The position numbers were made by a program, and so were the translations under genes. Positions 43,103 to 52,243 of a DNA stretch of 64,000 nt are shown one piece after another. The stretch covers positions 1,426,001 to 1,490,000 of the forward strand of contig CBDBEL010000004.1 of NCBI GenBank assembly GCA_965204415.1. Reading direction: 5' to 3'. Origin of the DNA: Aldehydirespirator sp965204415. GTDB lineage: Bacteria > Actinomycetota > Acidimicrobiia > Acidimicrobiales > Aldehydirespiratoraceae. Every line of letters starts with the position of its first letter. The first letter of the stretch is position 1. The notes under the pieces were generated by a model. It made no database searches. It was given only the letters and a program-made list of their open reading frames with translations, and was not told where the DNA came from.

Positions 43103-44503
43103 TCAGTCGTTGCGGATCTTGCGGGCGATGGCCACCGCGGCTCGGGCCTCACGGTTGGTCCGGTACTCGTACGTGTCGGCGCTGGCCAGGATCCAGCGGC
43201 TGCCGCGAACCCCCAGCCAGCGGAAGGGCTCGGGCTCCCAACGCCGGTGGCGGACGCCTACCCAGGGCAGGTCGACCCGTTCGGAGTCGGTGCCGGTTAT
43301 CAGGTCGGCCAGCGTGCGGCCGGCCAGGTTGGACGGCGCCACCCCCTCCCCGACGTACCCGCCGGCACCGGCGGTGCCCGCGGCCTGGTCGTAGTGAACG
43401 AACGGGGTCCAGTTGCGGGGCACCGCGAGCACCCCGCCCCAGCGGTGGGTGATCCTGGCTTGCGACAGCGCGGGGAACAGGTCCACCAGCGTCTCGCGGA
43501 TCCGCTCGTGTGAACGGTGGTGTTGCTCGACGGTCGGGCTGATCCGCGATCCGAACAGGTAGGGCACCCCCCGGCCGCCGAAGGCGATCCGGTTGTCCGC
43601 AGTGCGCTGTCCGTAGATCACCATGTAGCGGTCGTCGGCAAAGGTGGGGCGGTCGGCCAGGCCGATCTCGTCGAACACCGCCTGCGGCAGCGGCTCGGTT
43701 CCGATCATCAGCGAGTAGATGGGCAGCAGCTGCCGCTTGCGGCCCCGCAAGTCGCGGGTGTAGGCCTCGGTGGCCCGCACCACCACCTCGGCCCGTACGG
43801 TGCCCCGGTCGGTCAGCACCCGGCCGGGCTCGATGGCCACCGCAGCCGTCTGCTCGTAGATCCTCGCGCCGTGGCGCTCCACCGCCTCGGCCAGGCCCCT
43901 GACCAGCCGGGCGGGATCGATCGCCGCGCCCGGGGCATAGAAGATCCCGCTGAGCACTCCCGTGGCCCGGCCGTGCTCGCGGGCCTCCTCCGCGCTGAGC
44001 AGCCGGATCTCGTCGGCGTTGAGGCCCAGCTCGTGGTCGTGGGCCACTTGCTCGGCCTGGCGCCTCGCCTGGGGGCGGTTTCGGGCCCAGCGAATCACGC
44101 CGCCCTTGTGGTACCCGCACTCGATTCCCTCGGACGCGGCAACCCGGCCGATCTCGTCCACGCTGTCGAACACCGCCCGGGCCAGCCGCAACGAAGCGGG
44201 CAGGTCGGCCAATGCCGCATACTTCTCGAGTCCGGCGGCCAGTTCGCCCACGGCCCAGCCGCCGTTGCGGCCCGAGGCCCCGAAACCGCACACCTCGCTC
44301 TCGACCACCGTCACCCGCAGCGCCGGATCGAGCCGGCGCAGGTAGTAGGCGGTCCAGAGCCCGGTGAACCCGCCACCGACAATGGCCACATCGGTGTCGG
44401 TGTCGCCGCCAAGCGGGGGGCGAGGATCTAGCGGGCCCGGGTAGGTGTCGAGCCACATCGACCGTTGGCGGTAACGGGCGTCGGAAGCTGGGCCGGCGGG
44501 CAC
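43103..44503 (-). CDS. FAD-dependent amine/amino-acid oxidoreductase (PuuB/DadA-like)
   Basis: The 466-residue DAO-family protein has the Rossmann motif DVAIVGGGFTGLWTAYYLRRL near residue 40, FGASGRNGGWAVGEL, and the C-terminal GGVLAVPRNWTPFVHYD and GYVGEGVAPSNLAGRTLADL. It resembles gamma-glutamylputrescine oxidases and related amine oxidases. GTG 44503 retains the RYRQRSMWLDTYPG lead-in common to relatives; ATG 44458 is an alternative. It is probably co-transcribed with the downstream aminotransferase. Confidence 0.87.
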   Translation of the reverse strand: MPAGPASDARYRQRSMWLDTYPGPLDPRPPLGGDTDTDVAIVGGGFTGLWTAYYLRRLDPALRVTVVESEVCGFGASGRNGGWAVGELAAGLEKYAALADLPASLRLARAVFDSVDEIGRVAASEGIECGYHKGGVIRWARNRPQARRQAEQVAHDHELGLNADEIRLLSAEEAREHGRATGVLSGIFYAPGAAIDPARLVRGLAEAVERHGARIYEQTAAVAIEPGRVLTDRGTVRAEVVVRATEAYTRDLRGRKRQLLPIYSLMIGTEPLPQAVFDEIGLADRPTFADDRYMVIYGQRTADNRIAFGGRGVPYLFGSRISPTVEQHHRSHERIRETLVDLFPALSQARITHRWGGVLAVPRNWTPFVHYDQAAGTAGAGGYVGEGVAPSNLAGRTLADLITGTDSERVDLPWVGVRHRRWEPEPFRWLGVRGSRWILASADTYEYRTNREARAAVAIARKIRND

Positions 44504-44552
44504 GCCAGTACTGTACGCCCGCTTCCCGGCGCCACCTTCGCGCCGCCACCCC

Positions 44553-44602
44553 CCGAACTCGCAGCAAAATGCACGCCATCCGTGCACAACGCTGCCAATT
44601 CC
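44553..44602. repeat. 50-bp palindromic intergenic repeat, copy 1
   Basis: Starts CCGAACTCGCAGC and ends CGCTGCCAATTCC, with an inner TGCACG/CGTGCA dyad. It is almost identical to the copy at 44624 and related to the one at 56686. Confidence 0.8.
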
Positions 44603-44623
44603 GCCGCAGCCACCACCCACCCG

Positions 44624-44673
44624 CCGAACTGGCAGCGAAATGCACGCCATCCGTGCACAACGCTGCCAATTCC
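44624..44673. repeat. 50-bp palindromic intergenic repeat, copy 2
   Basis: Direct repeat of copy 1 with a period of 71 bp. The arms GGCAGCG/CGCTGCC and TGCACG/CGTGCA allow a hairpin on either strand. It sits in the divergent promoter region of the C45 peptidase gene. Confidence 0.8.
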
Positions 44674-44705
44674 AGCTAGGCCGCCATCGGGAGTAGTCTG
44701 CGGGC

Positions 44706-45821
44706 ATGCGACGGCCACCAATCAGGCACCTCGATCTCGCCGGGTCGCCCGAGGCCATGGGTGATGCCCACGGGCGGGCCCATGCAGAGGAGATCCGCCG
44801 GTACACACGAGACCGGGTGGATCTCGTAGCCGGGGGACTGTGGAGCGGCGGGCCGCTCGAGCATGGCGAGGTGCTGGAACTGGCCGCGGCCTGCCTCCCC
44901 GCCCATGAGGCGTTCTCGCCGGGCCTGCACGCCGAGATGCTGGCCATGGCCGGCGCGGCGGGCATCACGCCGGCCGAAGCGGTGGTGGTGGGCGGCTTCA
45001 CCGACTTCGTGGACACCGTGCGAGCCGCAACCGGCGGCCCGCACCCGGTGTCGGTGACCGAGGACGACTGCACTGCGTTCGTGGTACCCGACAGCCGGGC
45101 CGACGGAGCCGGCTTCCTGGGCCAGACCTGGGACATGCACGACGCCGCCACCGACCATGTGGTGCTGGCCCGCATCCGCCCCGACGCCGGTCCCGACGCC
45201 CTGGTGTTCACCACCGTCGGCTGCCTGGGCCAGATCGGCATGAACGAGTCGGGCGTCTGCGTCGGGATCAACAACCTCACCGGCAACGACGGCCGCTTCG
45301 GCGTGACGTGGCCCACGGTCATCCGCGAGATGCTCGCCCAGGTCACCGCGGCCGGGGCGCTGGACGTGCTGCTGCGAGCGGATCTGGCCGGCGCCCACAA
45401 CTACCTGATCCTCGACGCCGAGGGCCGGGGCTTCAACGTGGAAGCCACGCCGTCGGCCCGGCCGGTCCAGACGCTGGCCGGTGAACCGCTGGCCCACACC
45501 AACCACGTGACCGACCCGGCGGCCGCACCCTTCGAGGGCGAGTTCGACACCGAGATCATGGTCAACTCGCGCCACCGCCTGAAGCTGGCCGAGGCCATGC
45601 TCGCCGACAACGACAGGCCGGTTGACGCGGAGCGTCTTATGGAGATCACACGCGAGCCCACCGCGATCTGTCGCTCGCCGGACGTCAAGTACCGGGTCGA
45701 GTCGAGCGGCGCGGTGATCATGCGGCCTCGCACCGGCGACTTCTGGGCCTGCTGGGGCCAGCCCGCCGACAACGACTACGAGCGCTTCTCGCTGGCGCCC
45801 GCCGGGGCCCGGGACGCCTGA
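44706..45821 (+). CDS. C45-family peptidase / acyl-CoA:6-aminopenicillanate acyltransferase-like
   Basis: The 371-residue Ntn-hydrolase-like protein has the internal nucleophile Cys122 in VTEDDCTAFVVPD, which should become the N-terminus of the beta chain after self-cleavage. It is followed by FLGQTWDMHDAA and MNESGVCVGINNLTGNDG, as in penicillin acyltransferase relatives. The family hydrolyses or transfers acyl-amide groups. The substrate is unknown. A GNAT gene follows 16 nt later. Confidence 0.85.
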   Translation: MRRPPIRHLDLAGSPEAMGDAHGRAHAEEIRRYTRDRVDLVAGGLWSGGPLEHGEVLELAAACLPAHEAFSPGLHAEMLAMAGAAGITPAEAVVVGGFTDFVDTVRAATGGPHPVSVTEDDCTAFVVPDSRADGAGFLGQTWDMHDAATDHVVLARIRPDAGPDALVFTTVGCLGQIGMNESGVCVGINNLTGNDGRFGVTWPTVIREMLAQVTAAGALDVLLRADLAGAHNYLILDAEGRGFNVEATPSARPVQTLAGEPLAHTNHVTDPAAAPFEGEFDTEIMVNSRHRLKLAEAMLADNDRPVDAERLMEITREPTAICRSPDVKYRVESSGAVIMRPRTGDFWACWGQPADNDYERFSLAPAGARDA

Positions 45822-45837
45822 TCCAGACCCGCCGGCT

Positions 45838-46470
45838 ATGAACGAGCTCGCGTACACGACCATCCGCGCCGAGTGGGCCGAGGCCCTCGAGCACATCGAG
45901 CACACCTCGTTCCCCACTGCGGACCGCGCCGACCTCTACCACGCGGATGAGTTGAGGGTCCTGGCCCGGGAGTTCCCCGAAGGCGGCGTGGTGGTGCTCG
46001 ACGGCGACACGCCGGTGGCCATGGGCCTGGGCATCCGGGTCCACTTCGACTTCAGCCACACCCAGCACTCCATCCGCGACCTGGTCGGCACTGACGGCGG
46101 CAGCGGTCACGTGCCCGACGGCGCCTGGTACTACGGCACCAGCATCGCGGTGCTGCCCGACTACCGCCGCCGGGGCATCGGTCGGCGCCTCTACGACATG
46201 CGCAAGCAGATCTGCCGGGACCTCAACCTGGCCGGCTTCGTGGCCGGCGGGGTGATCCCGGGCTACGCCGACCACAAGGGCGAGATGTCGGCGGCCGACT
46301 ACGTCGCCAAGGTGTCGGCCGGAGAGCTGTACGACGCCACCTTGACCATGCAGATAGCCAACGGCTTCGAGGCTCGGGGCGTGATCGCCGACTACATCAC
46401 CGACCCCGCGGTAGACAGCTGGGCGTCACTGATCGTCTGGAACAACCCCGACTACGACCCCGCCGACTGA
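45838..46470 (+). CDS. GNAT-family N-acetyltransferase
   Basis: The 210-residue protein has the GNAT acetyl-CoA site: a beta4 strand TSIAVLPDYRRRGIGRRLYDMRKQICRDL, with the Q/RxxGxG/A loop as RRRGIG, and later substrate-side helices. It begins 16 nt after the C45 peptidase stop, so the two may act in one pathway. Its 3' end overlaps the convergent CaiB-like gene by 19 nt. Confidence 0.87.
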   Translation: MNELAYTTIRAEWAEALEHIEHTSFPTADRADLYHADELRVLAREFPEGGVVVLDGDTPVAMGLGIRVHFDFSHTQHSIRDLVGTDGGSGHVPDGAWYYGTSIAVLPDYRRRGIGRRLYDMRKQICRDLNLAGFVAGGVIPGYADHKGEMSAADYVAKVSAGELYDATLTMQIANGFEARGVIADYITDPAVDSWASLIVWNNPDYDPAD

Positions 46471-47621
46471 CGGTCGGCGGCGCGGGACTCCAGTTCTGCG
46501 ATCAGGTCGGGGGTGTGCTCGCCCAGGGCGGGGACGGTTGCGTCGGGGGCACCAGCATCGCTGAGGTTGAAGGGGGGCTTGTAGACCTCGGCGCTGCCCG
46601 TCGGGGTGCTCACCCGCATGAACCGGTCGCGGGCCCTGAGTTGATCGTGCTGCCACAGCGCGAGGGGATCGCGCACGAAGCTGTGGGCGACCCGCCCGGC
46701 CCGCAGCCGGCCGATCAGCTCCTCGGCGGGAACCGAGGTGAACACCGCGTCGATCAGCTCCTCGAGGTCGTCGATGTTGGCGATCCGGTCGGGGTTGTCG
46801 ACGAAACGGGGATCCCCGATCAGCGACGTGTCCCGCAGGACATGCTCAGCGAAGTCGGCCCAGTCCCGGTTGCTCTGCACGGCCACCATGACGAGCTCGC
46901 CGTCGCTCATCGGGTACATGCCGTAGGGCGCGATCATGGTGTGGCGGTGACCGGCCCGGGGCGGCACGAAGCCCCTGCCCACCGCCGCGTAGGTCGGAGC
47001 CGCGGTCCACTCGGCGACGCATTCGAGCATCGCCACCTCGATCGAGGCGCCCTCTCCGGTGGCCTGCCGGCGGAACAGCGCGGCCAGGATCGATGACAGC
47101 GCGTACATGGCCGCGGAGATGTCCGCGATCGAGAGCCCGACCCTGCAGGCCTGCTCCGCGGTGCCGGTGAGGGCCACCGCGCCGCCTTCGGCCTGAACCG
47201 CGAGGTCGTAGGCCTTGTCGTCGGTGCGGGGGCCGCCGAGGCCATAGCCGGAGATGTCGCAGGCGATCAGGCTGGGCAGGCGGTCTCTGAGCTGGTCGGC
47301 GAGGATGCCGGCCCGGCGGGCCGCGGCCGGTGACAGGTTCTGCACGAACACGTCCGCACCGGCGACCAGCCGGTCGAACAGGGCCCGGTCGTCGGGCTGC
47401 TTCAGGTCCAGTTCGATGCTCTGCTTGCCCCGGTTGGCCCACACGAAGAAGGCGGACGAGCCTGACACCGTGGAGTCGTAGTGGCGGGCGAAGTCCCCCT
47501 CGCCGGGGCGCTCGACCTTGAGGACGCGGGCGCCCAGGTCGGCCAGCTGCCGGGTGGCGAACGGCGCGGCCACCGCCGCCTCCAGCGTGACGACGATCAC
47601 GCCCTCCAGCGGGGCGCTCAT
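46452..47621 (-). CDS. CaiB/BaiF family (type III) CoA transferase
   Basis: The 389-residue protein has the family III CoA-transferase pattern: LADLGARVLKVERPGEGDFAR, VWANRGKQSIELDLKQPDD, VFVQNLSPAAARRAG and YGLGGPRTDDKAYDLAVQAEGG, where the Asp is the catalytic residue. It moves CoA between carboxylic acids such as carnitine, oxalate or succinate derivatives. ATG 47621 overlaps the stop of a 42-codon frame upstream. Confidence 0.92.
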   Translation of the reverse strand: MSAPLEGVIVVTLEAAVAAPFATRQLADLGARVLKVERPGEGDFARHYDSTVSGSSAFFVWANRGKQSIELDLKQPDDRALFDRLVAGADVFVQNLSPAAARRAGILADQLRDRLPSLIACDISGYGLGGPRTDDKAYDLAVQAEGGAVALTGTAEQACRVGLSIADISAAMYALSSILAALFRRQATGEGASIEVAMLECVAEWTAAPTYAAVGRGFVPPRAGHRHTMIAPYGMYPMSDGELVMVAVQSNRDWADFAEHVLRDTSLIGDPRFVDNPDRIANIDDLEELIDAVFTSVPAEELIGRLRAGRVAHSFVRDPLALWQHDQLRARDRFMRVSTPTGSAEVYKPPFNLSDAGAPDATVPALGEHTPDLIAELESRAADRQSAGS

Positions 47622-47746
47622 GCCGGCGGTCCGCTCATGTCGTCAGATCGGGAGGCAGGCAACCGCCCCTGTCCCTTCGATGCGGCCGCACGGTAGATGA
47701 ACTTCGCCTGGATCGCCCGCTGGTCGCGGCTGAGGTTCCAGCTCAC
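47618..47746 (-). CDS. Putative 42-residue coupled small protein
   Basis: A short frame starts GTG 47746 overlapping the TPR gene stop (GTGA) and ends TGA 47618 overlapping the CaiB-like ATG (ATGA). It encodes SWNLSRDQRAIQAKFIYRAA and a polar tail. Exact 4-nt overlaps at both ends suggest translational coupling across the TPR, small-frame and CaiB genes. The start vaguely resembles acyl-CoA dehydrogenase N-termini, but I recognise no family. It could be chance. Confidence 0.42.
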   Translation of the reverse strand: MSWNLSRDQRAIQAKFIYRAAASKGQGRLPASRSDDMSGPPA

Positions 47747-48954
47747 ACCAGCACCTCCGCCGCCTGGCGTGTCAGCGTGATCAGGTCGCGCTGGGCGTTG
47801 CTCCCCCCGATACGGCGAGTGCAGGAGCCCAGCTGGTCGACGAGACCGGCGAAGTGGCCGTATCCGCCTTCGCCGTAGCTGCGGAAGGCCTCGACGAGCG
47901 GCTCGACGACCCCGCTGAACGCCCTGTCGCTCTCGCTGGTGCCAGCCTCGCGCTGCTCCAGTCCCTCGAACCAGAGTCGTGCACCGGGGTGGTCGGGCCT
48001 GCGGGTGAACGCCAGGGCGGCGTGCACGTCCAGGAAGCCGCAGGTGTGACGCTCGGCCACCCCGTCCCAGCCGTCAGCAAGCCCATCCCAGCGGTCGCCG
48101 GTGTCGCAGCCGGCCAGCTCCAGGCGCCACAGCAGCGATGTCTGGTCGCAGAGCTGGAAGGCGGTCTTGACATGCGGTCGGCGCTCGTCGAAGATCGCCA
48201 GCGCACCGGCCGCGTCCCCGGCTGCCAGCAGGCGCAATGCCAGGTGCCACCAGATGTGGGTCGCGAACAGTTCCTGGACGCTCCACCGTTCGACCGAGCC
48301 CTCCAGCAGCTCGCGAGCCGCCGGCGTGTCGCCGGTGGACTCGTACACGTGAGCCAGAGCGTGCCTCGCCCACAGGTCGTCGGGATCAAGGCTCAGAGCC
48401 TGCCGGCCCAGATCCTCGGCCTCGTCGTAGCGTCCGGACTCCTCCAGGGCGAAGGCGTGCTGCCCGGCCACGAATCCCCACCCTGGTTCGCCTCGCCAAG
48501 CCTCCACAGCGTGGGAGCTGGTGGCCAGCCGGCCGTCGAGGTCCCCGACATGCAGCGAGACGTCGTGAGCGAAGCGCACGGCCGCGAAGTCCCGCTCGCC
48601 CAGGGCGATCTGGTGCCAGGCCCGGACCGCGCCGGTGAACTCCCCGGCGAGCACGAGTTCGAGCGCTCGCAGATGGGCCCGCTCGCGCTCTGCTGAGTCG
48701 CCGGCGCGCTCCCGGCACCGGTCCGTGTCCGCGGCCAGCAGGGCCGAACTCGGAGGAGTTCCGGCCAATACCCGGTACACCGCTGCGAACACCGGTCCCA
48801 TGACGAATGAGCCGTCGTCGGCGCCCGCCTCCGACATCACCGCCACCGGGTCGCCCCGGTAGTGCAGGTACTGCTCCCAGCCGCGCTCCCAGGCTTCGAC
48901 ACTGGCCGGCTCTCCCTGAACCAGTCCGGGATCAGGCAGGCCCGCCACGCTCAT
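47743..48954 (-). CDS. Tetratricopeptide-repeat protein (TTC38-like)
   Basis: The 403-residue, all-helical protein has TPR-like helices such as GQHAFALEESGRYDEAEDLGRQALSLDPDDLWARHALAHVYESTGDTPAARELLEG and THIWWHLALRLLAAGDAAGALAIFDERRP. It resembles the TTC38 group of uncharacterised TPR proteins. It lies between aldehyde dehydrogenase and the CaiB-like gene on the same strand, 16 nt after the former. Confidence 0.75.
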   Translation of the reverse strand: MSVAGLPDPGLVQGEPASVEAWERGWEQYLHYRGDPVAVMSEAGADDGSFVMGPVFAAVYRVLAGTPPSSALLAADTDRCRERAGDSAERERAHLRALELVLAGEFTGAVRAWHQIALGERDFAAVRFAHDVSLHVGDLDGRLATSSHAVEAWRGEPGWGFVAGQHAFALEESGRYDEAEDLGRQALSLDPDDLWARHALAHVYESTGDTPAARELLEGSVERWSVQELFATHIWWHLALRLLAAGDAAGALAIFDERRPHVKTAFQLCDQTSLLWRLELAGCDTGDRWDGLADGWDGVAERHTCGFLDVHAALAFTRRPDHPGARLWFEGLEQREAGTSESDRAFSGVVEPLVEAFRSYGEGGYGHFAGLVDQLGSCTRRIGGSNAQRDLITLTRQAAEVLV

Positions 48955-48970
48955 GGGCCGGTGACGGGCA

Positions 48971-50434
48971 TCAGCCGAGCACGAACGGGTCGCGGGTGGC
49001 GCCGGTCAGCTCCACCCACACCGTCTTGGTCTGCAGGTATCCGTCGAGGGCCTCGCGGCCGTTGTCCTTGCCGTAGCCCGACTGCTTGAACCCGCCGAAG
49101 GGCGCGGTGTAGCTGACGGTGCGGTAGGTGTTGACCCACACCGTGCCTGCATGCAGCGCCCGCGACATCCGCAGAGCCCGGCGCACGTCGAGCGTCCACA
49201 CTCCGGCGGCCAGCCCGTAGTCGGAGTCGTTGGCCAGCTTGACGACCTCGTCCTCGTCGTCGAAGGTCATCATGGCCAGGACCGGGCCGAACACCTCGTC
49301 GCGCACGATGGTCGCGTCGTTGGCGACGCCGGTGATCACCGTCGGGCGCACGAAGCGGCCGCCCAGCACAGGGTCGATCACCCCTCCGGCCGCGACGACC
49401 GCCCCCTGGGAGCGGGCCTGGTCGATCATGGCCAGGATCCGGTCGCGCTGCGCATCCGACGCGGCGGGCCCCATCTCCGTGGCAGGGTCCGACGGGTCGC
49501 CCAGCACCAGCTCCTCGGCCCGGGCCGTGATCCTGGACACGATGTCGTCGGCGATGCCCCGCTGAACGTAGGCGCGGGATCCGGCCACGCAGGTCTGGCC
49601 GCTGGCCGCGAAGATCCCGGCCAGAAGGCCGTTGACGGCAGCCTCGGGATCGGCGTCGTCGAAGATGACCTGCGGCGACTTGCCGCCCAGCTCCAGCACG
49701 GTCGGGACCAAGTTGTCAGCCGCGGCCCGGGCCACATGGCGGGCGGTGTCGCCGCCGCCGGTGAAGGTGATCTTGTCGATGCCGCCGTGGGACGTCAGCG
49801 CGGCCCCCACCGCGGGTCCTCCGGTGACCACGTTGATCACTCCGGGCGGTATCCCGGCCTCGGCGGCCCGCTCGGCCAGCAGCAGCGCGGTCACCGGCGT
49901 CAGCTCCGACGGCTTGACCACCGCGGTGCAGCCCGCGGCCAGGAGCGGCGCCAGCTTCCAGGTGAGCAGCTGTAACGGCGAGTTCCAGGGGATGATCGCG
50001 CCCACGACACCCACCGGCACTCTCTCGGTGTAGACGAGGAAGTTGGGCGAGGGACTGGGGATCTGCTCGCCGGCGATCTTGTCGGCCAGGCCGGCGAAGA
50101 AGTCGTAGTAGCTCTGGAGGCTCCTGGCCTGCGCCGAGGTCTCACGGATGATCTTGCCGTTGTCGCGAGTCTCGATGGCAGCCAACTCGTCGGCGTCCCG
50201 GGTGAGGATCTCGCCCAGGCGCCGCATGAGCCGGGCCCGCTCGGCCGCGGGCATCTGCGGCCACGGCCCGTCCTCGAAGGCCCGGCGGGCCGCAGCGACG
50301 GCAGCGTCGACCTCGCCGGGATCGTCGGCAACGGTCGCCCACACCGCGCCGGTGAACGGATCCGAAGTCTCCATCCGGCGATCAGGGGCGGGAGGAGCGA
50401 ATCCTCCGCCGATCCAGTTGTCGAAGATCTCCAT
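48971..50434 (-). CDS. Aldehyde dehydrogenase (NAD(P)-dependent)
   Basis: The 487-residue protein has the ALDH hallmarks PVGVVGAIIPWNSPLQLLTWKLAPLLAAG, TFTGGGDTARHV, VLELGGKSPQVIF with the general-base Glu, GQTCVAGSRAYVQ with the catalytic Cys, and EVFGPVLAMMTFDDEDE. It resembles betaine-aldehyde and other broad dehydrogenases. ATG 50434 has AGGAGG upstream; the longer open frame beyond it is antisense to thrH. Confidence 0.94.
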   Translation of the reverse strand: MEIFDNWIGGGFAPPAPDRRMETSDPFTGAVWATVADDPGEVDAAVAAARRAFEDGPWPQMPAAERARLMRRLGEILTRDADELAAIETRDNGKIIRETSAQARSLQSYYDFFAGLADKIAGEQIPSPSPNFLVYTERVPVGVVGAIIPWNSPLQLLTWKLAPLLAAGCTAVVKPSELTPVTALLLAERAAEAGIPPGVINVVTGGPAVGAALTSHGGIDKITFTGGGDTARHVARAAADNLVPTVLELGGKSPQVIFDDADPEAAVNGLLAGIFAASGQTCVAGSRAYVQRGIADDIVSRITARAEELVLGDPSDPATEMGPAASDAQRDRILAMIDQARSQGAVVAAGGVIDPVLGGRFVRPTVITGVANDATIVRDEVFGPVLAMMTFDDEDEVVKLANDSDYGLAAGVWTLDVRRALRMSRALHAGTVWVNTYRTVSYTAPFGGFKQSGYGKDNGREALDGYLQTKTVWVELTGATRDPFVLG

Positions 50435-50523
50435 CCCGCCTCCTACGCTGCCAGTCCGTGCTGCTCGGGCTCTTGGGTTCGATGATCGAGATGGCCGCGC
50501 CCGGGCACCGGTGACACTCAGAA

Positions 50524-51135
50524 CTACGGCCGGGCAGTCAGCAGGCCGAGAAGTTCGTCGTAGCCGGTGCAGCACCGGTATTGCGGATACTCGGCCCGCA
50601 CGTTGTCGGGGGCCCGGAACAGGATCCCGGCGTCGGCGGCGGCCAGCATGGTCATGTCGTTGTAGGAGTCCCCGACCGCCACCACCCGGTAGTTGAGCGA
50701 GCGGAAGGCCTCGACTGCCTTGGCCTTCTGGTCGGGAAGCCGCAGCCGGTAGCCGGCGAGGCGGTCGTCCTCCACCACGAGCGTGTGGCACAGCAGCAGG
50801 GGCCAGCCCAGCTGGGCCATCAACGGGCGCCCGAACTGCTCGAATGTGTCCGACAGCAGCACCACCGGCAGGCGCGACTGGAGCTCCCGCAAGAAGTCCA
50901 CCGCGCCGTCGAGCGGAACCAGGCCCTCGACAACATCCATGATCGTGGTCATCGTGACGCCGGCCGCGTCGAGGGCCTCGATCCTGCCCTTCATCAACAC
51001 GTCGTAGTCGGGCTCGTCCCGTGTGGTGCGGCGCAGGAAGTCGATGCCGGTGCGCTCGGCCACCGCGATCCACACTTCCGGTGTGAGCACGCCCTCGACG
51101 TCGAGCACGGCGAGGGACTGCTGCCGAGCGCCCAC
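50524..51135 (-). CDS. thrH: ThrH-type phosphoserine phosphatase / homoserine phosphotransferase
   Basis: The 203-residue HAD protein matches ThrH closely: LDVEGVLTPEVWIAVAERTGID, TTRDEPDYDVLMKGRI, motif II VVLLSDTFEQFGRPLMAQLGWPLLLCH, VVEDDRLAGYRLR and motif III VAVGDSYNDMTMLAAADAGILF. It dephosphorylates phosphoserine, completing the pathway begun by SerA, and can move the phosphate to homoserine. ATG 51135. No other serB candidate is in the window. Confidence 0.88.
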   Translation of the reverse strand: MGARQQSLAVLDVEGVLTPEVWIAVAERTGIDFLRRTTRDEPDYDVLMKGRIEALDAAGVTMTTIMDVVEGLVPLDGAVDFLRELQSRLPVVLLSDTFEQFGRPLMAQLGWPLLLCHTLVVEDDRLAGYRLRLPDQKAKAVEAFRSLNYRVVAVGDSYNDMTMLAAADAGILFRAPDNVRAEYPQYRCCTGYDELLGLLTARP

Positions 51136-51215
51136 TACTGCTTCGACCCGCCCGTCGCCCGGCCAAGAGGCCGAGCGGATAGACCCGACCCGCCGGTCAT
51201 CTTCGCGAGGTGCAG

Positions 51216-51267
51216 AGCGAGGCCGTGGCCCGAGCGGCCCGTGAGCGAAGCGAACAAGAGCGGGAAT
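51216..51267 (+). repeat. Dispersed intergenic repeat, copy 2
   Basis: It shares about 50 bp with 35604-35654, differing at about one position in the core (GAGCGAAGCGAAC versus GAGCGACGCGAAC). It lies between thrH and the VOC gene. Confidence 0.75.
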
Positions 51268-51327
51268 GACACCGCCACACCGCTAGGTGCTTGCGAGCAA
51301 TCCGCGCTAGCTCTAAGGCACCTCGAG

Positions 51328-51804
51328 CTAATGGCCTTCTCCGCTCATCATCTGCGCGGCGCGCCGTTCTACCTCCTCGGCGTCGACGTCCTCGATGTGG
51401 GTGGCCACGCCCCAGCGGTGCCCCCAGGGGTCCTCGAACTGCCCGGACCGGTCGCCGTAGAACTGGTCCTCCACCGGTCGCAGCTCGGTGGCGCCCGCGG
51501 CCAGCGCCGCCGCGAAGATGGCGTCGGAGTCCTCGACATAGACGTTCATCGACGTCGGCGTCCCGCCCAGCGTCTTGGGCCCGATCACGCCCATCTCGGG
51601 GTACTCGTCAGACACCATGATCATCGAGTCGCCCAGCGACAGCTCGCAGTGGCCGATCTTGCCCCCGAAGGTCATGCGGTGGCGCTCGGTGAAGCCGAAC
51701 ACCTGCTTGTAGAACTCGATGGCGTCGGCCGCGCCGTCCGCGCACAGGTACGCCGTCATGCGGGGATAGTCGTCGGGGATGGGATTGACCATTTGGAGCT
51801 TCAT
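51328..51804 (-). CDS. VOC-family glyoxalase/bleomycin-resistance-like protein (PhnB-like)
   Basis: The 158-residue protein has the PhnB/VOC pattern MTAYLCADGAADAIEFYKQVFGFTERHRM, GKIGHCELSLGDSMIMVSDE, MNVYVEDSDAIFAAALAAGA and DQFYGDRSGQFEDPWGHRWGVATH. Metal-binding His and Glu positions are present. Function is unknown; such proteins range from epimerases to resistance factors. Confidence 0.85.
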   Translation of the reverse strand: MKLQMVNPIPDDYPRMTAYLCADGAADAIEFYKQVFGFTERHRMTFGGKIGHCELSLGDSMIMVSDEYPEMGVIGPKTLGGTPTSMNVYVEDSDAIFAAALAAGATELRPVEDQFYGDRSGQFEDPWGHRWGVATHIEDVDAEEVERRAAQMMSGEGH

Positions 51805-51898
51805 CCTTTCTCGCGGACCGCCGACAGCACCGCCGGGCGCATCCGTCCATGTCGATCAAGCATTATGGCCGGGCCACCGCCTGCTCGCTCTAGCCCGC

Positions 51899-52231
51899 TC
51901 AGGCCTCCACCATGGCGATCAGCTCTTCGTCGCTGGGGATCTCCACCCCGGGCACGTAGTAGGTGTAGAGGCTGGCGATCACCTCGCCCAGCCCAGAGTC
52001 GTCGCCGCCGGCCAGCTCGGCGGTGATCACCGAGCCGTGCATGTGGACCGACGACAGCCTGCCGGTGGCGAGCATCCGGCGGGCCAGCTCATCGGAGGGA
52101 CGATCACCGAGGATCTCCTCACCCGCCCGGTAGCGCTCATGACCCATGCCGGTGAGGGTCCGGTTCAACTCGAACCGCACGAGCCCGGGCCGAGGCGACG
52201 AGGTACGCAGGAAGGTGACGGGCTGGCCCAT
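51899..52231 (-). CDS. Small Nfu/NifU N-terminal-like domain protein
   Basis: The 110-residue protein has the layout of an Nfu N-terminal domain: PRPGLVRFELNRTLTGMG, then helices with PSDELARRMLATGRLSSVHMHGSVITAEL, which corresponds to the 'plA..Lf.i.gV..V...g.fvtV' pattern. It lacks the C-x2-C Fe-S domain of complete Nfu proteins. It starts 12 nt after rnhB and is co-transcribed. The assignment is by pattern only. Confidence 0.5.
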   Translation of the reverse strand: MGQPVTFLRTSSPRPGLVRFELNRTLTGMGHERYRAGEEILGDRPSDELARRMLATGRLSSVHMHGSVITAELAGGDDSGLGEVIASLYTYYVPGVEIPSDEELIAMVEA

Positions 52232-52243
52232 GGCGACTGCAGG

